The position numbers and the translations under genes are program-made. From Flavobacterium hydrophilum (lineage in GTDB: Bacteria > Bacteroidota > Bacteroidia > Flavobacteriales > Flavobacteriaceae), in NCBI RefSeq assembly GCF_003202405.1, contig NZ_QJHL01000001.1:1426001-1490000 (forward strand): a stretch of DNA of 64,000 bases, read 5' to 3'. Positions 43,435 through 52,964 of this stretch are shown here, in pieces; position 1 is the first letter of the stretch, and each line of letters begins with the position of its first letter. The notes under the pieces were generated by a model. It saw nothing but the letters and a program-made list of their open reading frames with translations, was not told where the DNA came from and made no database searches.

Positions 43435-45576
43435 ATGTCAAATATAAACACAAACAGTATGACTTTTCAGCATGTAAGCTATCTTTGGGATGATGCTAAA
43501 GCTGCAGCATTAGCAGGAGATGAAGTAGCTCTTTTTATCTATCGTTCTAATTTATTAGGAGCAGATTTAAGACTTACTAATTATGGAGGAGGAAACACTT
43601 CAGTAAAAATTACAGATAAAGACCCATTGACAGGCGCAAGCTCAGAGGTAATGTGGATTAAAGGTTCTGGTGGAGATATCGGAACATTGACAAAATCAGG
43701 TTGTGCTGCTTTATATTTAGACAGATTACGCAATCTTGAAAACGTATACAGAGGTATTGAGTTTGAAGATGAGATGGTGGAGTTGTTCAATCACTGTATT
43801 TTTGATTTAGCTTCAAAAGCACCTTCTATTGATACACCTTTACACGGTTTCTTACCGTTTAAACATATCGATCACTTGCATCCTGATGCTGCTATTGCTA
43901 TTGCAGCAGCAAAAGACGGAGCAAAAATCACAGAAGAATTATTTGATGGAGAAATCGGTTGGGTAGGATGGCAGCGTCCAGGTTTCGACTTAGGGCTTCA
44001 GTTAAGAAGCTGTCTGGAAGAAGCGGAGAAAAAAGGAAAAAAATTACGCGGTATTATGTTAGGTTCTCATGGTTTGTTTACATGGGGAGATACTGCTTAT
44101 GAAAGTTATATCAACACACTTGAAGTAATCGAAAAGTGTGCTGACTATTTAGAAAGTAATTACGGAAAAAAACGTCCGGTTTTTGGAGGTAAAAAAATTG
44201 ACAGCCTTCCGGAAGCTGACCGTAAATTAAAAGCGGCAAAAGTGGCTCCGATTTTAAGAGGTTTCTGTTCTTCAGAGCGTCAGATGATTGGTCATTATAC
44301 AGATGATGCAAGAGTTTTGGAATTCATTAATTCTAATGATTTGTCAAAATTAGCTCCGTTAGGAACGTCTTGCCCGGATCACTTTTTACGTACGAAAATC
44401 AGCCCTTTGGTTTTAGAATTAGATCCAAACGAAGATTTATCAGATGTAGCTGCAATCAAAGCAAAATTAACTCCTGCTTTTGAAGCTTACAGAGCAATGT
44501 ACAAAGACTATTACAATGCTTGTAAAAAGTCTAATTCACCTGCAATGCGTGACCCGAATCCAGTTGTAATTTTATATCCTGGAGTAGGTATGTTTACGTT
44601 TGCCAAAGATAAAACGATGGCTCGTTTAGCATCAGAATATTATGTGAATGCAGTAAACGTAATGAAAGGTGCAGAAGCTGTTTCAGAATATACTTCATTG
44701 CCTCACCAGGAAGCTTTTGATATTGAATACTGGTTGTTGGAAGAGGCAAAATTACAGCGTATGCCAAAACCAAAAGCACTTTCAGGAAGAGTAGCATTAG
44801 TTACCGGTTCTGCTGGTGGAATTGGTAAAGCTATCGCTAAGAGATTTGCTGAAGAAGGGGCTTGTGTTGTAATCAACGATATCAACGAAGAGCGTTTAGA
44901 AGGTGCAAAAGCAGAATTCATCAAATCATTCGGTAAAGATGCTGTTTCAAGTACTTTATTAAATGTTACTGACGAAGTAAGTACAGAAAAAGCATTGGAT
45001 GCTGCTTGTTTAGCATTTGGTGGAGCTGATATTATCATCAACAATGCGGGTATCAGTATTTCAAAATCAATTGCAGAACACACTCTTGAAGAGTGGGACA
45101 GATTATATGATATCTTGGTAAAAGGACAATTTATTGTTTCTAAAGCCGGAATCGAAGTAATGCGTAAACAAGGTTTTGGTGGAGACATCGTAAACATTGT
45201 TTCTAAAAATGCAGTGGTAGCAGGTCCAAATAATCCTGGTTACGGTTCTGCAAAAGCAGCTCAGGCACATTTAACACGTTTGATGGCTGCGGAGTTGGGT
45301 GCTGATAAAATTCGTGTAAACACAGTGAACCCTGATGCTGTTATATCAGATTCTAATATCTGGTCTGGAGGATGGGCTGAAGGCCGTGCAAAAGCTTACG
45401 GAATTACCGTTGCTGAATTGCCTGCTTACTACGCGAAACGTACCTTATTAAATGAAATTATATTGCCTGATGATATTGCAAACGCATGTTTTGCATTCGT
45501 GGGAGGCCTGTTAAACAAATCAACAGGAAATGCCCTGAATGTAGACGGTGGAGTAACAATGGGCTTTTACCGATAA
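43435..45576 (+). CDS. rhaEW: Bifunctional rhamnulose-1-phosphate aldolase/lactaldehyde dehydrogenase
   Basis: This 713-residue fusion has an N-terminal class II aldolase domain (about 1-430) and a C-terminal short-chain dehydrogenase domain (about 450-713). The aldolase part shows TNYGGGNTSVK, the His motif FKHIDHLHPDA and GSHGLFTWGD. The dehydrogenase part shows VTGSAGGIG (near 457), NNAGIS and GYGSAKAA. By family knowledge this RhaEW type splits L-rhamnulose-1-phosphate into DHAP and L-lactaldehyde and oxidises the latter to L-lactate. The product feeds the lut genes found downstream. No stop or frameshift separates the domains. It is followed by a hairpin terminator before rhaI. Confidence 0.95.
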   Translation: MSNINTNSMTFQHVSYLWDDAKAAALAGDEVALFIYRSNLLGADLRLTNYGGGNTSVKITDKDPLTGASSEVMWIKGSGGDIGTLTKSGCAALYLDRLRNLENVYRGIEFEDEMVELFNHCIFDLASKAPSIDTPLHGFLPFKHIDHLHPDAAIAIAAAKDGAKITEELFDGEIGWVGWQRPGFDLGLQLRSCLEEAEKKGKKLRGIMLGSHGLFTWGDTAYESYINTLEVIEKCADYLESNYGKKRPVFGGKKIDSLPEADRKLKAAKVAPILRGFCSSERQMIGHYTDDARVLEFINSNDLSKLAPLGTSCPDHFLRTKISPLVLELDPNEDLSDVAAIKAKLTPAFEAYRAMYKDYYNACKKSNSPAMRDPNPVVILYPGVGMFTFAKDKTMARLASEYYVNAVNVMKGAEAVSEYTSLPHQEAFDIEYWLLEEAKLQRMPKPKALSGRVALVTGSAGGIGKAIAKRFAEEGACVVINDINEERLEGAKAEFIKSFGKDAVSSTLLNVTDEVSTEKALDAACLAFGGADIIINNAGISISKSIAEHTLEEWDRLYDILVKGQFIVSKAGIEVMRKQGFGGDIVNIVSKNAVVAGPNNPGYGSAKAAQAHLTRLMAAELGADKIRVNTVNPDAVISDSNIWSGGWAEGRAKAYGITVAELPAYYAKRTLLNEIILPDDIANACFAFVGGLLNKSTGNALNVDGGVTMGFYR

Positions 45577-45622
45577 GTTGTTTAGTTTTTTTTAAGTTTA
45601 TTTAACAAAGTGGTTTTTGTTT

Positions 45623-45658
45623 TCTAACGTTCGATTTCGGTCGGACGTTAGATTTTTT
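45623..45658 (+). terminator. Hairpin terminator after rhaEW
   Basis: TCTAACGTTCG (45623-45633) pairs with CGGACGTTAGA (45642-45652) with one G-U wobble, followed by six T. The rhaI gene begins 136 bases later and probably has its own promoter or receives read-through. Confidence 0.75.
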
Positions 45659-45794
45659 ATGACAATTCTATTTTATAAATAATTTTCCTAAACACACAGA
45701 AAATAAAGAAAAAACAAGAAAAAAGTAACATAAAACAAGGGTTCACTTTGCAGAAATAGCCTTATATTGTAGACCCTAATAAAAAGAAATAAGT

Positions 45795-47069
45795 ATGATA
45801 ATCCAATCAAACACTATCGCATCTCATAATGATGGTTTATTAAAAAAACATCAGAATAAATTAGTTTATACAGCTTCAGAAATTGCAGAAAGTGAAGCTA
45901 TCATCCAAAAGTTGATCGATTTTCAAATTGCAATTCCATCATGGGCTTTAGGAACTGGAGGAACAAGATTTGGGCGTTTTCCGGGTGGTGGAGAACCTCG
46001 TTCTATCGAAGAAAAAATTGAAGATGTAGGTTTGCTTCACGCTTTAAACAATGCTTCAGGAGCTATTTCTTTACACATTCCATGGGATATTCCAACAGAT
46101 CATGCTGCTATCAAAAACCTGGCAGCACAGCATAATTTAAAATTTGATGCTGTTAACTCAAACACTTTTCAGGATCAGGCAAGTGCAGAGCAGACTTATA
46201 AATTTGGTTCTTTGCAAAATGTAAACAAAGCTGTTCGTAAACAAGCTGTGGCTCATAATATTGAAGTAATTCAACAGGGAATCGCTTTAGGTTCTGAGTC
46301 TTTAACGGTTTGGCTGGCTGATGGTTCTTCTTTCCCGGGACAATTAAATTTCAGAAAAGCATACCAGAATACATTAGAAAGTTTAGAAGAAATCTACGAT
46401 GCATTGCCTTCAAACTGGAAATTGTTCTTAGAATATAAATGTGCAGAACCAAATTTCTATTCAACAACAGTAGCAGATTGGGGACAATCTTATTCTTATG
46501 TGAAAAAATTAGGTGACAAAGCACAAACTTTGGTTGATTTAGGTCACCATTTACCAAATGCTAATATCGAGCAAATCGTTTCTTTATTATTGATGGAAAA
46601 TAAATTAGGAGGTTTCCATTTTAATGATTCAAAATACGGGGATGATGATTTAACTGCAGGAGCTTTAAAACCTTACCAGTTGTTCTTAATTTTCAACGAA
46701 TTGGTTGAAGGAATGGACGCTCGCGGAATGAATCATGCTAAAGATTTAGGCTGGATGATTGATGCTTCTCACAATATCAAAGATCCTTTAGAAGACTTAC
46801 TACAGTCTGTTGAGGCGATTATGATTGCTTATGCACAGGCTCTTTCTGTTGACAGAAAAGCATTAGAAATCGCTCAGGAAGAAAATGATGTTGTAAAAGC
46901 ACAGGAAATTCTTCAAAATGCTTTCCGTACAGATGTTCGCGCATTAGTTGCTGAGGCTCGCTTACGTTCAGGAGCAGCTTTAAACCCGGTAGAATTATAT
47001 CGTTCTCTTGCGGTTAGAAATAACTTAATTGGAGAAAGAGGATTAAAAACGATGGCCACAGGATTGTAA
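45795..47069 (+). CDS. rhaI: L-rhamnose isomerase (RhaI type)
   Basis: This 424-residue TIM-barrel sugar isomerase is of the RhaI kind (the Pseudomonas stutzeri type), distinct from the E. coli RhaA. The metal-binding positions are visible as LEYKCAEP (Glu), LVDLGHHLPNANIEQ (Asp/His) and FHFNDSKYGDDDL (Asp/His). HIPWDIPTDH, FDAVNSNTF and GSESLTVWLADGSSFPGQ are strongly conserved. It converts L-rhamnose to L-rhamnulose, the first catabolic step. It is placed between the aldolase fusion and the kinase, so all steps of the phosphorylated rhamnose route are encoded together. Confidence 0.94.
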   Translation: MIIQSNTIASHNDGLLKKHQNKLVYTASEIAESEAIIQKLIDFQIAIPSWALGTGGTRFGRFPGGGEPRSIEEKIEDVGLLHALNNASGAISLHIPWDIPTDHAAIKNLAAQHNLKFDAVNSNTFQDQASAEQTYKFGSLQNVNKAVRKQAVAHNIEVIQQGIALGSESLTVWLADGSSFPGQLNFRKAYQNTLESLEEIYDALPSNWKLFLEYKCAEPNFYSTTVADWGQSYSYVKKLGDKAQTLVDLGHHLPNANIEQIVSLLLMENKLGGFHFNDSKYGDDDLTAGALKPYQLFLIFNELVEGMDARGMNHAKDLGWMIDASHNIKDPLEDLLQSVEAIMIAYAQALSVDRKALEIAQEENDVVKAQEILQNAFRTDVRALVAEARLRSGAALNPVELYRSLAVRNNLIGERGLKTMATGL

Positions 47070-47080
47070 TTATAAGTTAT

Positions 47081-47125
47081 GAATTATGAGTTATAAGCTA
47101 AATGACTCAGCTAAACTCATAATTC
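47081..47125. repeat. AT-rich inverted repeat between rhaI and rhaB
   Basis: GAATTATGAGTT (47081-47092) is perfectly inverted at 47114-47125. Flanking bases add further AATTATGA- and TATAATTTATAATT-like iterations up to the rhaB start. No T-run follows, so this is a repeat rather than a terminator. Confidence 0.55.
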
Positions 47126-47176
47126 TGTAATTCAAATATTTATAATTTATAATTCACAATTTACAATTAAAAAGAA

Positions 47177-48538
47177 ATGAACGTAGTTGCAATTTTTGAT
47201 ATTGGTAAAACCAACAAAAAGGTATTTTTATTTGATGAAAATTATAAAATCGTTTGGGAAAAATCAGTAAATCTGGACGAAACCGTTGATGAAGACGGTT
47301 TTCCATGCGAAAATATTGATGTACTAAAAGAGTGGATTCTTGAGCGATTATCAGAAATAAAAGAACTGAACAACTATGTTCTGAAAGCTATAAATTTCAG
47401 TACTTACGGGGCTAGTTTTGTTTATATTGATGAAGAGGGCAATTCATTGACACCTTTATACAACTATCTAAAAGATTATCCGGAAGAACTGAAAAATGGT
47501 TTTTACAAAAAATATAAAGGAGAAGAAGTTTTTGCAGTAAAAACAGCTTCTCCTGTTTTAGGAAGTCTGAATTCCGGAATGCAGATTTACAGGCTAAAAG
47601 AAGAAAAACCGGAATTATTTGAGAAAGTAAAATATTGTCTGCATCTGCCTCAATATCTAAGTTTTCTTTTAACTGGTGAAGCTTACACTGATATTACAAG
47701 CATTGGATGCCATACAAATCTTTGGAATTTTAAAAAGATAAAGTACCACAAATGGTTAAAAAATGAAGGTATAAAAGAAAAACTTCCACCGATTCATCCC
47801 GGAAGAGATGTCATAAAAAAAGAAAATGATTTAGCGGTAGGGATTGGTTTACATGACAGTTCATCTGCCATTATTCCGTATACCATCAATTTTACAGAAC
47901 CGTTTGTTTTATTGTCAACCGGAACCTGGAGTATTTCTTTGAATCCTTTTAATAATAAGGCCTTAACGTTTGAAGAACTTAAAAATGACTGTTTGTGTTA
48001 CATGCAGTATACTGAAAAACCGGTAAAAGCAGCACGTTTATTTTCAGGAAACGAACACGAAGTACAAGCAAAAAGACTGGCAGAACATTTTAAAGTGCCG
48101 TTTGATTCTTTTAAAGAGGTTTATTTTGATAAAAAAATAGTATCGAATTTAAGAGCAGTAAATTTTCAAATTGTTTACCCGAAAAAATACGATTTTGATA
48201 TTCTGAATGAATGTCCGTTTCAAAAAAGAGATCTTTCGGTATTCAAAACTTACGAAATTGCCTATCATCAGTTGATGCTGGATCTCGTTGAACAGCAGGT
48301 TTTTTCAACTAATTTAGTGATTCATAACAGCCCTGTAAAGAAGATTTTTGTGGATGGAGGATTTAGTAAAAATTCAATTTTCATGAACTTACTGGCAGAA
48401 GCTTTCCCGGATGTAGAAGTTTATGCTGCTTCAATGGCTCAGGCAAGTGCTTTAGGCGCTGCATTAGCGATTCATCAAAACTGGAATCCTAAACCGATTC
48501 AGAATGATTTAATTGATTTGAAATTTTATAAACACTGA
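47177..48538 (+). CDS. rhaB: Rhamnulokinase (FGGY family)
   Basis: This 453-residue ASKHA-fold kinase begins with the phosphate-1 motif FDIGKTNKKVFLFD and contains FSTYGASFVYIDEEG, STGTWSISLNPF and the adenosine motif FVDGGFSKNSIFMN. Family members phosphorylate rhamnulose, fuculose or xylulose. The rhamnose neighbours make L-rhamnulose the likely substrate, giving the 1-phosphate used by RhaEW. It lies 107 bases after rhaI across an AT-rich repeat. Family is certain; the exact sugar is from context. Confidence 0.88.
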   Translation: MNVVAIFDIGKTNKKVFLFDENYKIVWEKSVNLDETVDEDGFPCENIDVLKEWILERLSEIKELNNYVLKAINFSTYGASFVYIDEEGNSLTPLYNYLKDYPEELKNGFYKKYKGEEVFAVKTASPVLGSLNSGMQIYRLKEEKPELFEKVKYCLHLPQYLSFLLTGEAYTDITSIGCHTNLWNFKKIKYHKWLKNEGIKEKLPPIHPGRDVIKKENDLAVGIGLHDSSSAIIPYTINFTEPFVLLSTGTWSISLNPFNNKALTFEELKNDCLCYMQYTEKPVKAARLFSGNEHEVQAKRLAEHFKVPFDSFKEVYFDKKIVSNLRAVNFQIVYPKKYDFDILNECPFQKRDLSVFKTYEIAYHQLMLDLVEQQVFSTNLVIHNSPVKKIFVDGGFSKNSIFMNLLAEAFPDVEVYAASMAQASALGAALAIHQNWNPKPIQNDLIDLKFYKH

Positions 48539-48566
48539 TTTTAAATCAAATTTGTAAATAAAATAC

Positions 48567-48621
48567 GGAACACATAGCACATCGATTTAAATTATAAACT
48601 ATGTTTTTATGTGTTTAAAAT
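48567..48621. repeat. ACACATAG-type repeat before lutA
   Basis: GAACACATAGCACAT and ACTATGTTTTTATGTGTTT face each other across about 20 bases, an imperfect inverted repeat. The same words recur at 49394-49539. Confidence 0.45.
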
Positions 48622-48634
48622 AATTATCCAGAAT

Positions 48635-49375
48635 ATGAAAGTTGGACTTTTTATACCTTGCTATGTTGACCAATTTTACCCAAAAGTAGGAATTGCAACC
48701 TATGAGTTACTAATAAAACTAGGATGCGATGTTCGTTTTCCTATGAAACAAACTTGTTGCGGGCAGCCTATGGCTAATAGCGGTTATCAGCATTTAACGA
48801 AAGGCTGTGACGCCAATTTTATAGCTAATTTTTCAGAATTTGATTATATCGTTTGCCCGTCAGGAAGTTGTGTTTTACATGTAAAAGACCATTTGCATGA
48901 TGAAAAACAAGAAGATTTGGCTGCAGCAATGCGCAAAAAAGTTTTTGAACTGACAGAATTTATTACCGATGTTTTGAAAGTAGATCACATCGAAGGAAAT
49001 TTTCCGCACAAGGTAGGAATGCATGTAAGCTGCCACGGACAACGGGGACTTAAGCTTTCGCAGATGACCGAATTAAATGCTCCTTTCTTTTCAAAACCGG
49101 AACAATTACTAAGCAATATAAAAGGTTTGGATTTGGTTGCATTAACCAGAAAAGACGAATGTTGTGGTTTTGGAGGTACTTTCTGCGTTACCGAAGAAGC
49201 AGTTTCTGTTAAAATGGGTCAGGACCGAATCAGAGATCATGAAAAACACGATGTTGATTATATAACTGGTGGTGACATGTCTTGCTTAATGCATTTGGAA
49301 GGAATTCTGAAAAGACAAAAAAGTAATATAAAGACAATTCATATTGCTGAGATATTGAATTCTGGAATAAAATAG
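48635..49375 (+). CDS. lutA: Lactate utilization protein LutA, cysteine-rich iron-sulfur subunit
   Basis: This 246-residue cytoplasmic protein contains two copies of the cysteine-rich CCG domain: KQTCCGQPMANSGY in the first half and KDECCGFGGTFCVTEE in the second. This is the LutA/YkgE type, the subunit of the LutABC complex that oxidises L-lactate to pyruvate. I place the start at the ATG at 48635 (MKVGLFIPCYVDQFYP), which matches the family N-terminus. A GTG at 48611 would add eight unconserved residues from the intergenic repeat. It is separated from lutB and lutC by a GH28 gene, which is unusual. Confidence 0.93.
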   Translation: MKVGLFIPCYVDQFYPKVGIATYELLIKLGCDVRFPMKQTCCGQPMANSGYQHLTKGCDANFIANFSEFDYIVCPSGSCVLHVKDHLHDEKQEDLAAAMRKKVFELTEFITDVLKVDHIEGNFPHKVGMHVSCHGQRGLKLSQMTELNAPFFSKPEQLLSNIKGLDLVALTRKDECCGFGGTFCVTEEAVSVKMGQDRIRDHEKHDVDYITGGDMSCLMHLEGILKRQKSNIKTIHIAEILNSGIK

Positions 49376-49393
49376 TTTAATAAAATGCGCTAA

Positions 49394-49539
49394 AATTTAA
49401 ACACATAGACACATAGTTTTCTTTTTTTAATTAAGATTAAAATAAATGACATATCATTTACACATAGCTATGTGTTTTTTAGCAAAGTGAAACGCCTTTT
49501 TTTAGAGCTTTAAAAATCTATGTCTCTATGTGTTAAATT
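49394..49539. repeat. Inverted repeat with central palindrome between lutA and GH28
   Basis: AATTTAAACACATAGACACATAG (here 49394-49416, described by its ACACATAG words) faces its near-perfect inverse at 49518-49539. Between them lies the perfect 14-base palindrome CACATAGCTATGTG (49461-49474). The whole 160 bases between lutA and the GH28 gene is made of this material. The same words appear before lutA at 48567. Confidence 0.65.
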
Positions 49540-49551
49540 AAAAATGTACTA

Positions 49552-50922
49552 ATGAAAAAACTAACGACCGGTTTTGTATTAATCCTTTCACTTATTTTTT
49601 TATCGTTTAAAAAAGATCCGTCTTTGGTAACTTTAACAGAAATATTGGTAAAAGCACCTTTTGAAATGCCGGCTATAAAAATCCCGGATTTCAGCAAATG
49701 CAAAAAATATTCGATAGTTGATTTTGGAGCAGCCCAGGGTGATAAAAATAAAACTTCAGAAGCGATAAATAAAGCAATTTCCAAAGCTAATAAAGCTGGA
49801 GGAGGAATTGTCGTAATACCGCAAGGAGAATGGCTAACAAAGAAATTCCACTTTAAAAGCAATGTAAACCTTCATTTAAATAAAGGAGCTGTTTTACTTT
49901 TCTCTGAAGATCCAAATGATTATTTACCTGCAGTTAGCTCAACATGGGAAGGATACGAATGTTTCAATTATTCGCCATTAGTTTATGCTTATAAATGTAA
50001 AAATATTGCCATTACAGGTGAAGGCGAACTGAAAGCTAAAATGGACATCTGGAAACAATGGTTTACCCGTCCAAAATCACATATGGAAAGCCTCAAGAAA
50101 TTGTACAATCTGGCTTCGTACAACAAACCGATGAAAGAAAGACAAATGGCAAATGACAGTGCACGTTTTCGTCCACATTTCATTCAGTTCAACCGTTGTG
50201 AAAATATTTTGATGGATGGTGTTTCTATTACAAACAGTCCTTTTTGGACGATTCATCCTTTTTTGTCTAAAGATGTAGTCCTTAGAAATTTAAAAGTATA
50301 TGCACACGGACATAACAATGACGGAGTTGATCCTGAAATGAGTCAGAATGTACTTATTGAAAACTGTGTTTTTGATCAGGGAGATGATGCCATTGCAATA
50401 AAATCAGGTTGTGGGAAAAATGCATGGGTATTGGATACACCTTCAAAAAACATTGTTATTCGTAATTGTACCGTAAAAAATGGTCATCAGTTAGTCGCTA
50501 TTGGAAGTGAACTTTCAGGCGGAATAGAAAATGTATTTATTGATAATTGTACGGTTGTGGATGGTGCAAAACTAAATCATCTTCTTTTCATAAAAACAAA
50601 CGAACGCAGAGGCGGATATGTTAATAATATTTACATGAGTAATATTATTTCAGGTAAAATTGATGCAGGAATTCTTGGTATCGATACCGATGTTTTATAT
50701 CAATGGCGTACTTTAGTTCCCACAATCGAACGCAGGCTTACGCCAATAAAAAACGTATATCTGGAGAATATAAAAGCAACGAATGTGAAATTTATTTCGA
50801 AAATTTCAGGTCAGAAAGAACTTCCTGTTGAGAATATATTTCTAAAGAATGTGAGTGCTGATGCTGTTCCGGAAAATCAAAATATTCATGAAAATGTTTT
50901 GAATTTTGTAAATAAAAATTGA
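49552..50922 (+). CDS. GH28 exo-polygalacturonase-like protein inside the lut cluster
   Basis: This 456-residue secreted beta-helix enzyme has more canonical GH28 motifs than the one at 9491: NNDGVDPE, GDDAIAIKSG, HQLVAIGSELSGG and FIKTNERRGG. These correspond to the NTD, DD, His and RIK sites. The N-terminus is hydrophobic (TGFVLILSLIFLSF) and should be a signal peptide. Family members of this type release galacturonate from polygalacturonan or rhamnogalacturonan ends. The gene interrupts lutA and lutB; 40 bases separate it from lutB, so it is probably co-transcribed with lutB-lutC-uxuB-uxuA. Flanking repeats suggest it was inserted there, which is inference. Confidence 0.88.
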   Translation: MKKLTTGFVLILSLIFLSFKKDPSLVTLTEILVKAPFEMPAIKIPDFSKCKKYSIVDFGAAQGDKNKTSEAINKAISKANKAGGGIVVIPQGEWLTKKFHFKSNVNLHLNKGAVLLFSEDPNDYLPAVSSTWEGYECFNYSPLVYAYKCKNIAITGEGELKAKMDIWKQWFTRPKSHMESLKKLYNLASYNKPMKERQMANDSARFRPHFIQFNRCENILMDGVSITNSPFWTIHPFLSKDVVLRNLKVYAHGHNNDGVDPEMSQNVLIENCVFDQGDDAIAIKSGCGKNAWVLDTPSKNIVIRNCTVKNGHQLVAIGSELSGGIENVFIDNCTVVDGAKLNHLLFIKTNERRGGYVNNIYMSNIISGKIDAGILGIDTDVLYQWRTLVPTIERRLTPIKNVYLENIKATNVKFISKISGQKELPVENIFLKNVSADAVPENQNIHENVLNFVNKN

Positions 50923-50962
50923 TTCTAAATTTACCAACAGGTTTATTTTAAACTATTAAAAA

Positions 50963-52363
50963 ATGTCTTCAAAAAAAACAATACCACATAGCGAAGCCTC
51001 AACACGTTTTAATAAAGATGTAGAACGAGTTAACTGGCATGATGAAACACTTTGGTTTGTTCGTGAAAAACGAGATAGGTCTGCGCATCAAATTCCGGAT
51101 TGGGAATTGCTCAGGGAAACAGCTTCACAAATTAAAAATAATGTACTTTCTAATATTCATGATTATTTAGTTGAATTTGAGACAAACGCTCAAAAAAACG
51201 GAATAATAGTTCATTGGGCAGCCGACTCAAAAGAGCATAATGAAATTGTACATTCTATAATGGCAAAAAATAATGTTAAGCAAATGGTGAAATCCAAATC
51301 CATGCTTACTGAAGAATGCCATCTGAATGATTATCTGGCCGAAAAAGGAATTGAAGTAATCGATTCTGACTTGGGAGAATTTATTGTTCAGCTTCGTAAA
51401 GAACCGCCAAGTCATATCGTTTTACCCGCTATTCACCTTAAAAAGGAAGATGTAAGTGAAACTTTTCATGAACATTTAGGTACGGAAAAAGGAAATTTTA
51501 ATCCTCAATATTTAACCGAGTCTGCACGTCAGACTTTAAGAGATACTTTCCTAACACGTAAAGTAGCTTTAACAGGAGTTAATTTTGCCGTTGCAGAAAC
51601 CGGTGAATTTGTAGTTTGTACCAACGAAGGAAATGCAGATATGGGCGCTCATCTTGCAGATGTTCACATTGCGTGCATGGGATTTGAAAAACTGATTCCG
51701 CAACGCAAACATTTAGGTGTTTTTCTTAGATTATTGGCAAGAAGTGCTACGGGACAGCCGATTACTACTTTTTCAAGTCATTTTAAAAAACCAAGAGAAG
51801 GTCAGGAGATGCATATCGTTATTGTGGACAACGGAAGAAGTACTCAATTAGGAAGAGAAGATTTTAGAAATTCTCTAAAATGTATTCGCTGTGGTGCTTG
51901 TATGAACACTTGCCCCGTTTACAGAAGAAGCGGGGGACACAGTTATCACAATGCGGTGGCAGGACCAATTGGCTCAATTTTAGCTCCTAATTTAGATATG
52001 AGCAAAAATGCAGATTTGCCTTTTGCGAGTACACTTTGTGGCTCCTGTACCAACGTTTGTCCCGTAAAAATTGATATTCACGATCAATTATACAAGTGGC
52101 GTCAGGTATTGGTTAAGGAAGGGCATACACCTGCTGCAAAAACAGTCGCAATGAAAACGATGGCGACGGTTTTGGCAAATCCGACAATTTTTAATATTGC
52201 AGGAAAATCAGGCAGGTTTGTGATGAAAAATATTCCCGCGATGGTGAATAATAAGATGAATAAATGGTACGATCAGCGTGAAATGCCGGCTGTTCCCGAA
52301 GAATCATTCAGAGAATGGTACAAGAAAAATTCACGTGAATCTAAAGCTAAGGATAATGAGTAG
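50963..52363 (+). CDS. lutB: Lactate utilization protein LutB, ferredoxin-type iron-sulfur subunit
   Basis: This 466-residue cytoplasmic protein has an N-terminal LUD domain (about 70-300) and two 4Fe-4S sites: CIRCGACMNTCPVYRR (about 307-322) and CGSCTNVCPVKIDIH (about 360-374). This is the LutB/YkgF layout. With LutA and LutC it oxidises L-lactate. In this locus lactate is the expected product of RhaEW, so the complex would complete rhamnose use. Its last codons overlap the start of lutC. Confidence 0.95.
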   Translation: MSSKKTIPHSEASTRFNKDVERVNWHDETLWFVREKRDRSAHQIPDWELLRETASQIKNNVLSNIHDYLVEFETNAQKNGIIVHWAADSKEHNEIVHSIMAKNNVKQMVKSKSMLTEECHLNDYLAEKGIEVIDSDLGEFIVQLRKEPPSHIVLPAIHLKKEDVSETFHEHLGTEKGNFNPQYLTESARQTLRDTFLTRKVALTGVNFAVAETGEFVVCTNEGNADMGAHLADVHIACMGFEKLIPQRKHLGVFLRLLARSATGQPITTFSSHFKKPREGQEMHIVIVDNGRSTQLGREDFRNSLKCIRCGACMNTCPVYRRSGGHSYHNAVAGPIGSILAPNLDMSKNADLPFASTLCGSCTNVCPVKIDIHDQLYKWRQVLVKEGHTPAAKTVAMKTMATVLANPTIFNIAGKSGRFVMKNIPAMVNNKMNKWYDQREMPAVPEESFREWYKKNSRESKAKDNE

Positions 52364-52943
52364 TAAAGCCGAAATATTACAGAAAATAAAACAGAATCAG
52401 CCGTCTAACATTACAAATTTACCGGACCTTGATGTTATAAGTTCTGAAAATCCGAATGTTTTGGAAACGTATAAAACCGTTTTGAAAAACATTGGAGGAG
52501 AAAGTGTTGAAGTAGCTAATTACAATGAAATTTTAGATTTTATCAGAAATAATTACGCGCTTGACAGAAGAATTATTACTACTATTCCTGAACTTTCTGA
52601 AGTTGCAGCATTAGATTGGAAAAACGATGATCCGCATACACTTCAGAATGTTGAATTGGCTATTGTAAGCGCCCATTTTGGTGTTGCTGAAAACAGCGCA
52701 CTTTGGGTTACGGATGATATATTAGGTCAGCGTGTAGCCCCTTTTATTGCTCAATATTTAGCAATTATTGTGAATAAAAGTGACATATTGGCAACGATGC
52801 ATCAGGCTTACAAGAGAATTGGAAATTTGGAGTATGGTTTTGCAACTTTTATTGCAGGACCTTCAAAAACAGCCGATATCGAACAATCTTTAGTGTTGGG
52901 CGCACACGGAGCAAGAGGATTAATTGTATTTTTACTGGATTAA
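52356..52943 (+). CDS. lutC: Lactate utilization protein LutC
   Basis: This 195-residue protein is a LUD-domain protein of the LutC/YkgG type. IVSAHFGVAENSALWVTDD and FIAGPSKTADIEQSLVLGAHGARGL are the conserved blocks. The start is the ATG at 52356, which overlaps the stop of lutB by 8 bases. An earlier in-frame ATG at 52278 would read 26 residues out of frame with lutB and lacks conservation. The overlap indicates translational coupling with lutB. Confidence 0.93.
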   Translation: MSSKAEILQKIKQNQPSNITNLPDLDVISSENPNVLETYKTVLKNIGGESVEVANYNEILDFIRNNYALDRRIITTIPELSEVAALDWKNDDPHTLQNVELAIVSAHFGVAENSALWVTDDILGQRVAPFIAQYLAIIVNKSDILATMHQAYKRIGNLEYGFATFIAGPSKTADIEQSLVLGAHGARGLIVFLLD

Positions 52944-52964
52944 AAAAAATTAAAAGATAAAAAA

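Noticed and set aside
44703..45197. 164-residue minus-strand open frame inside rhaEW
   Set aside because: It runs antisense to a strongly conserved coding region and has no family resemblance; a shadow frame.
48567..49539. CRISPR-like array from the repeated ACACATAG words
   Set aside because: Units are short, irregular and inverted, with no evenly sized spacers and no cas genes.
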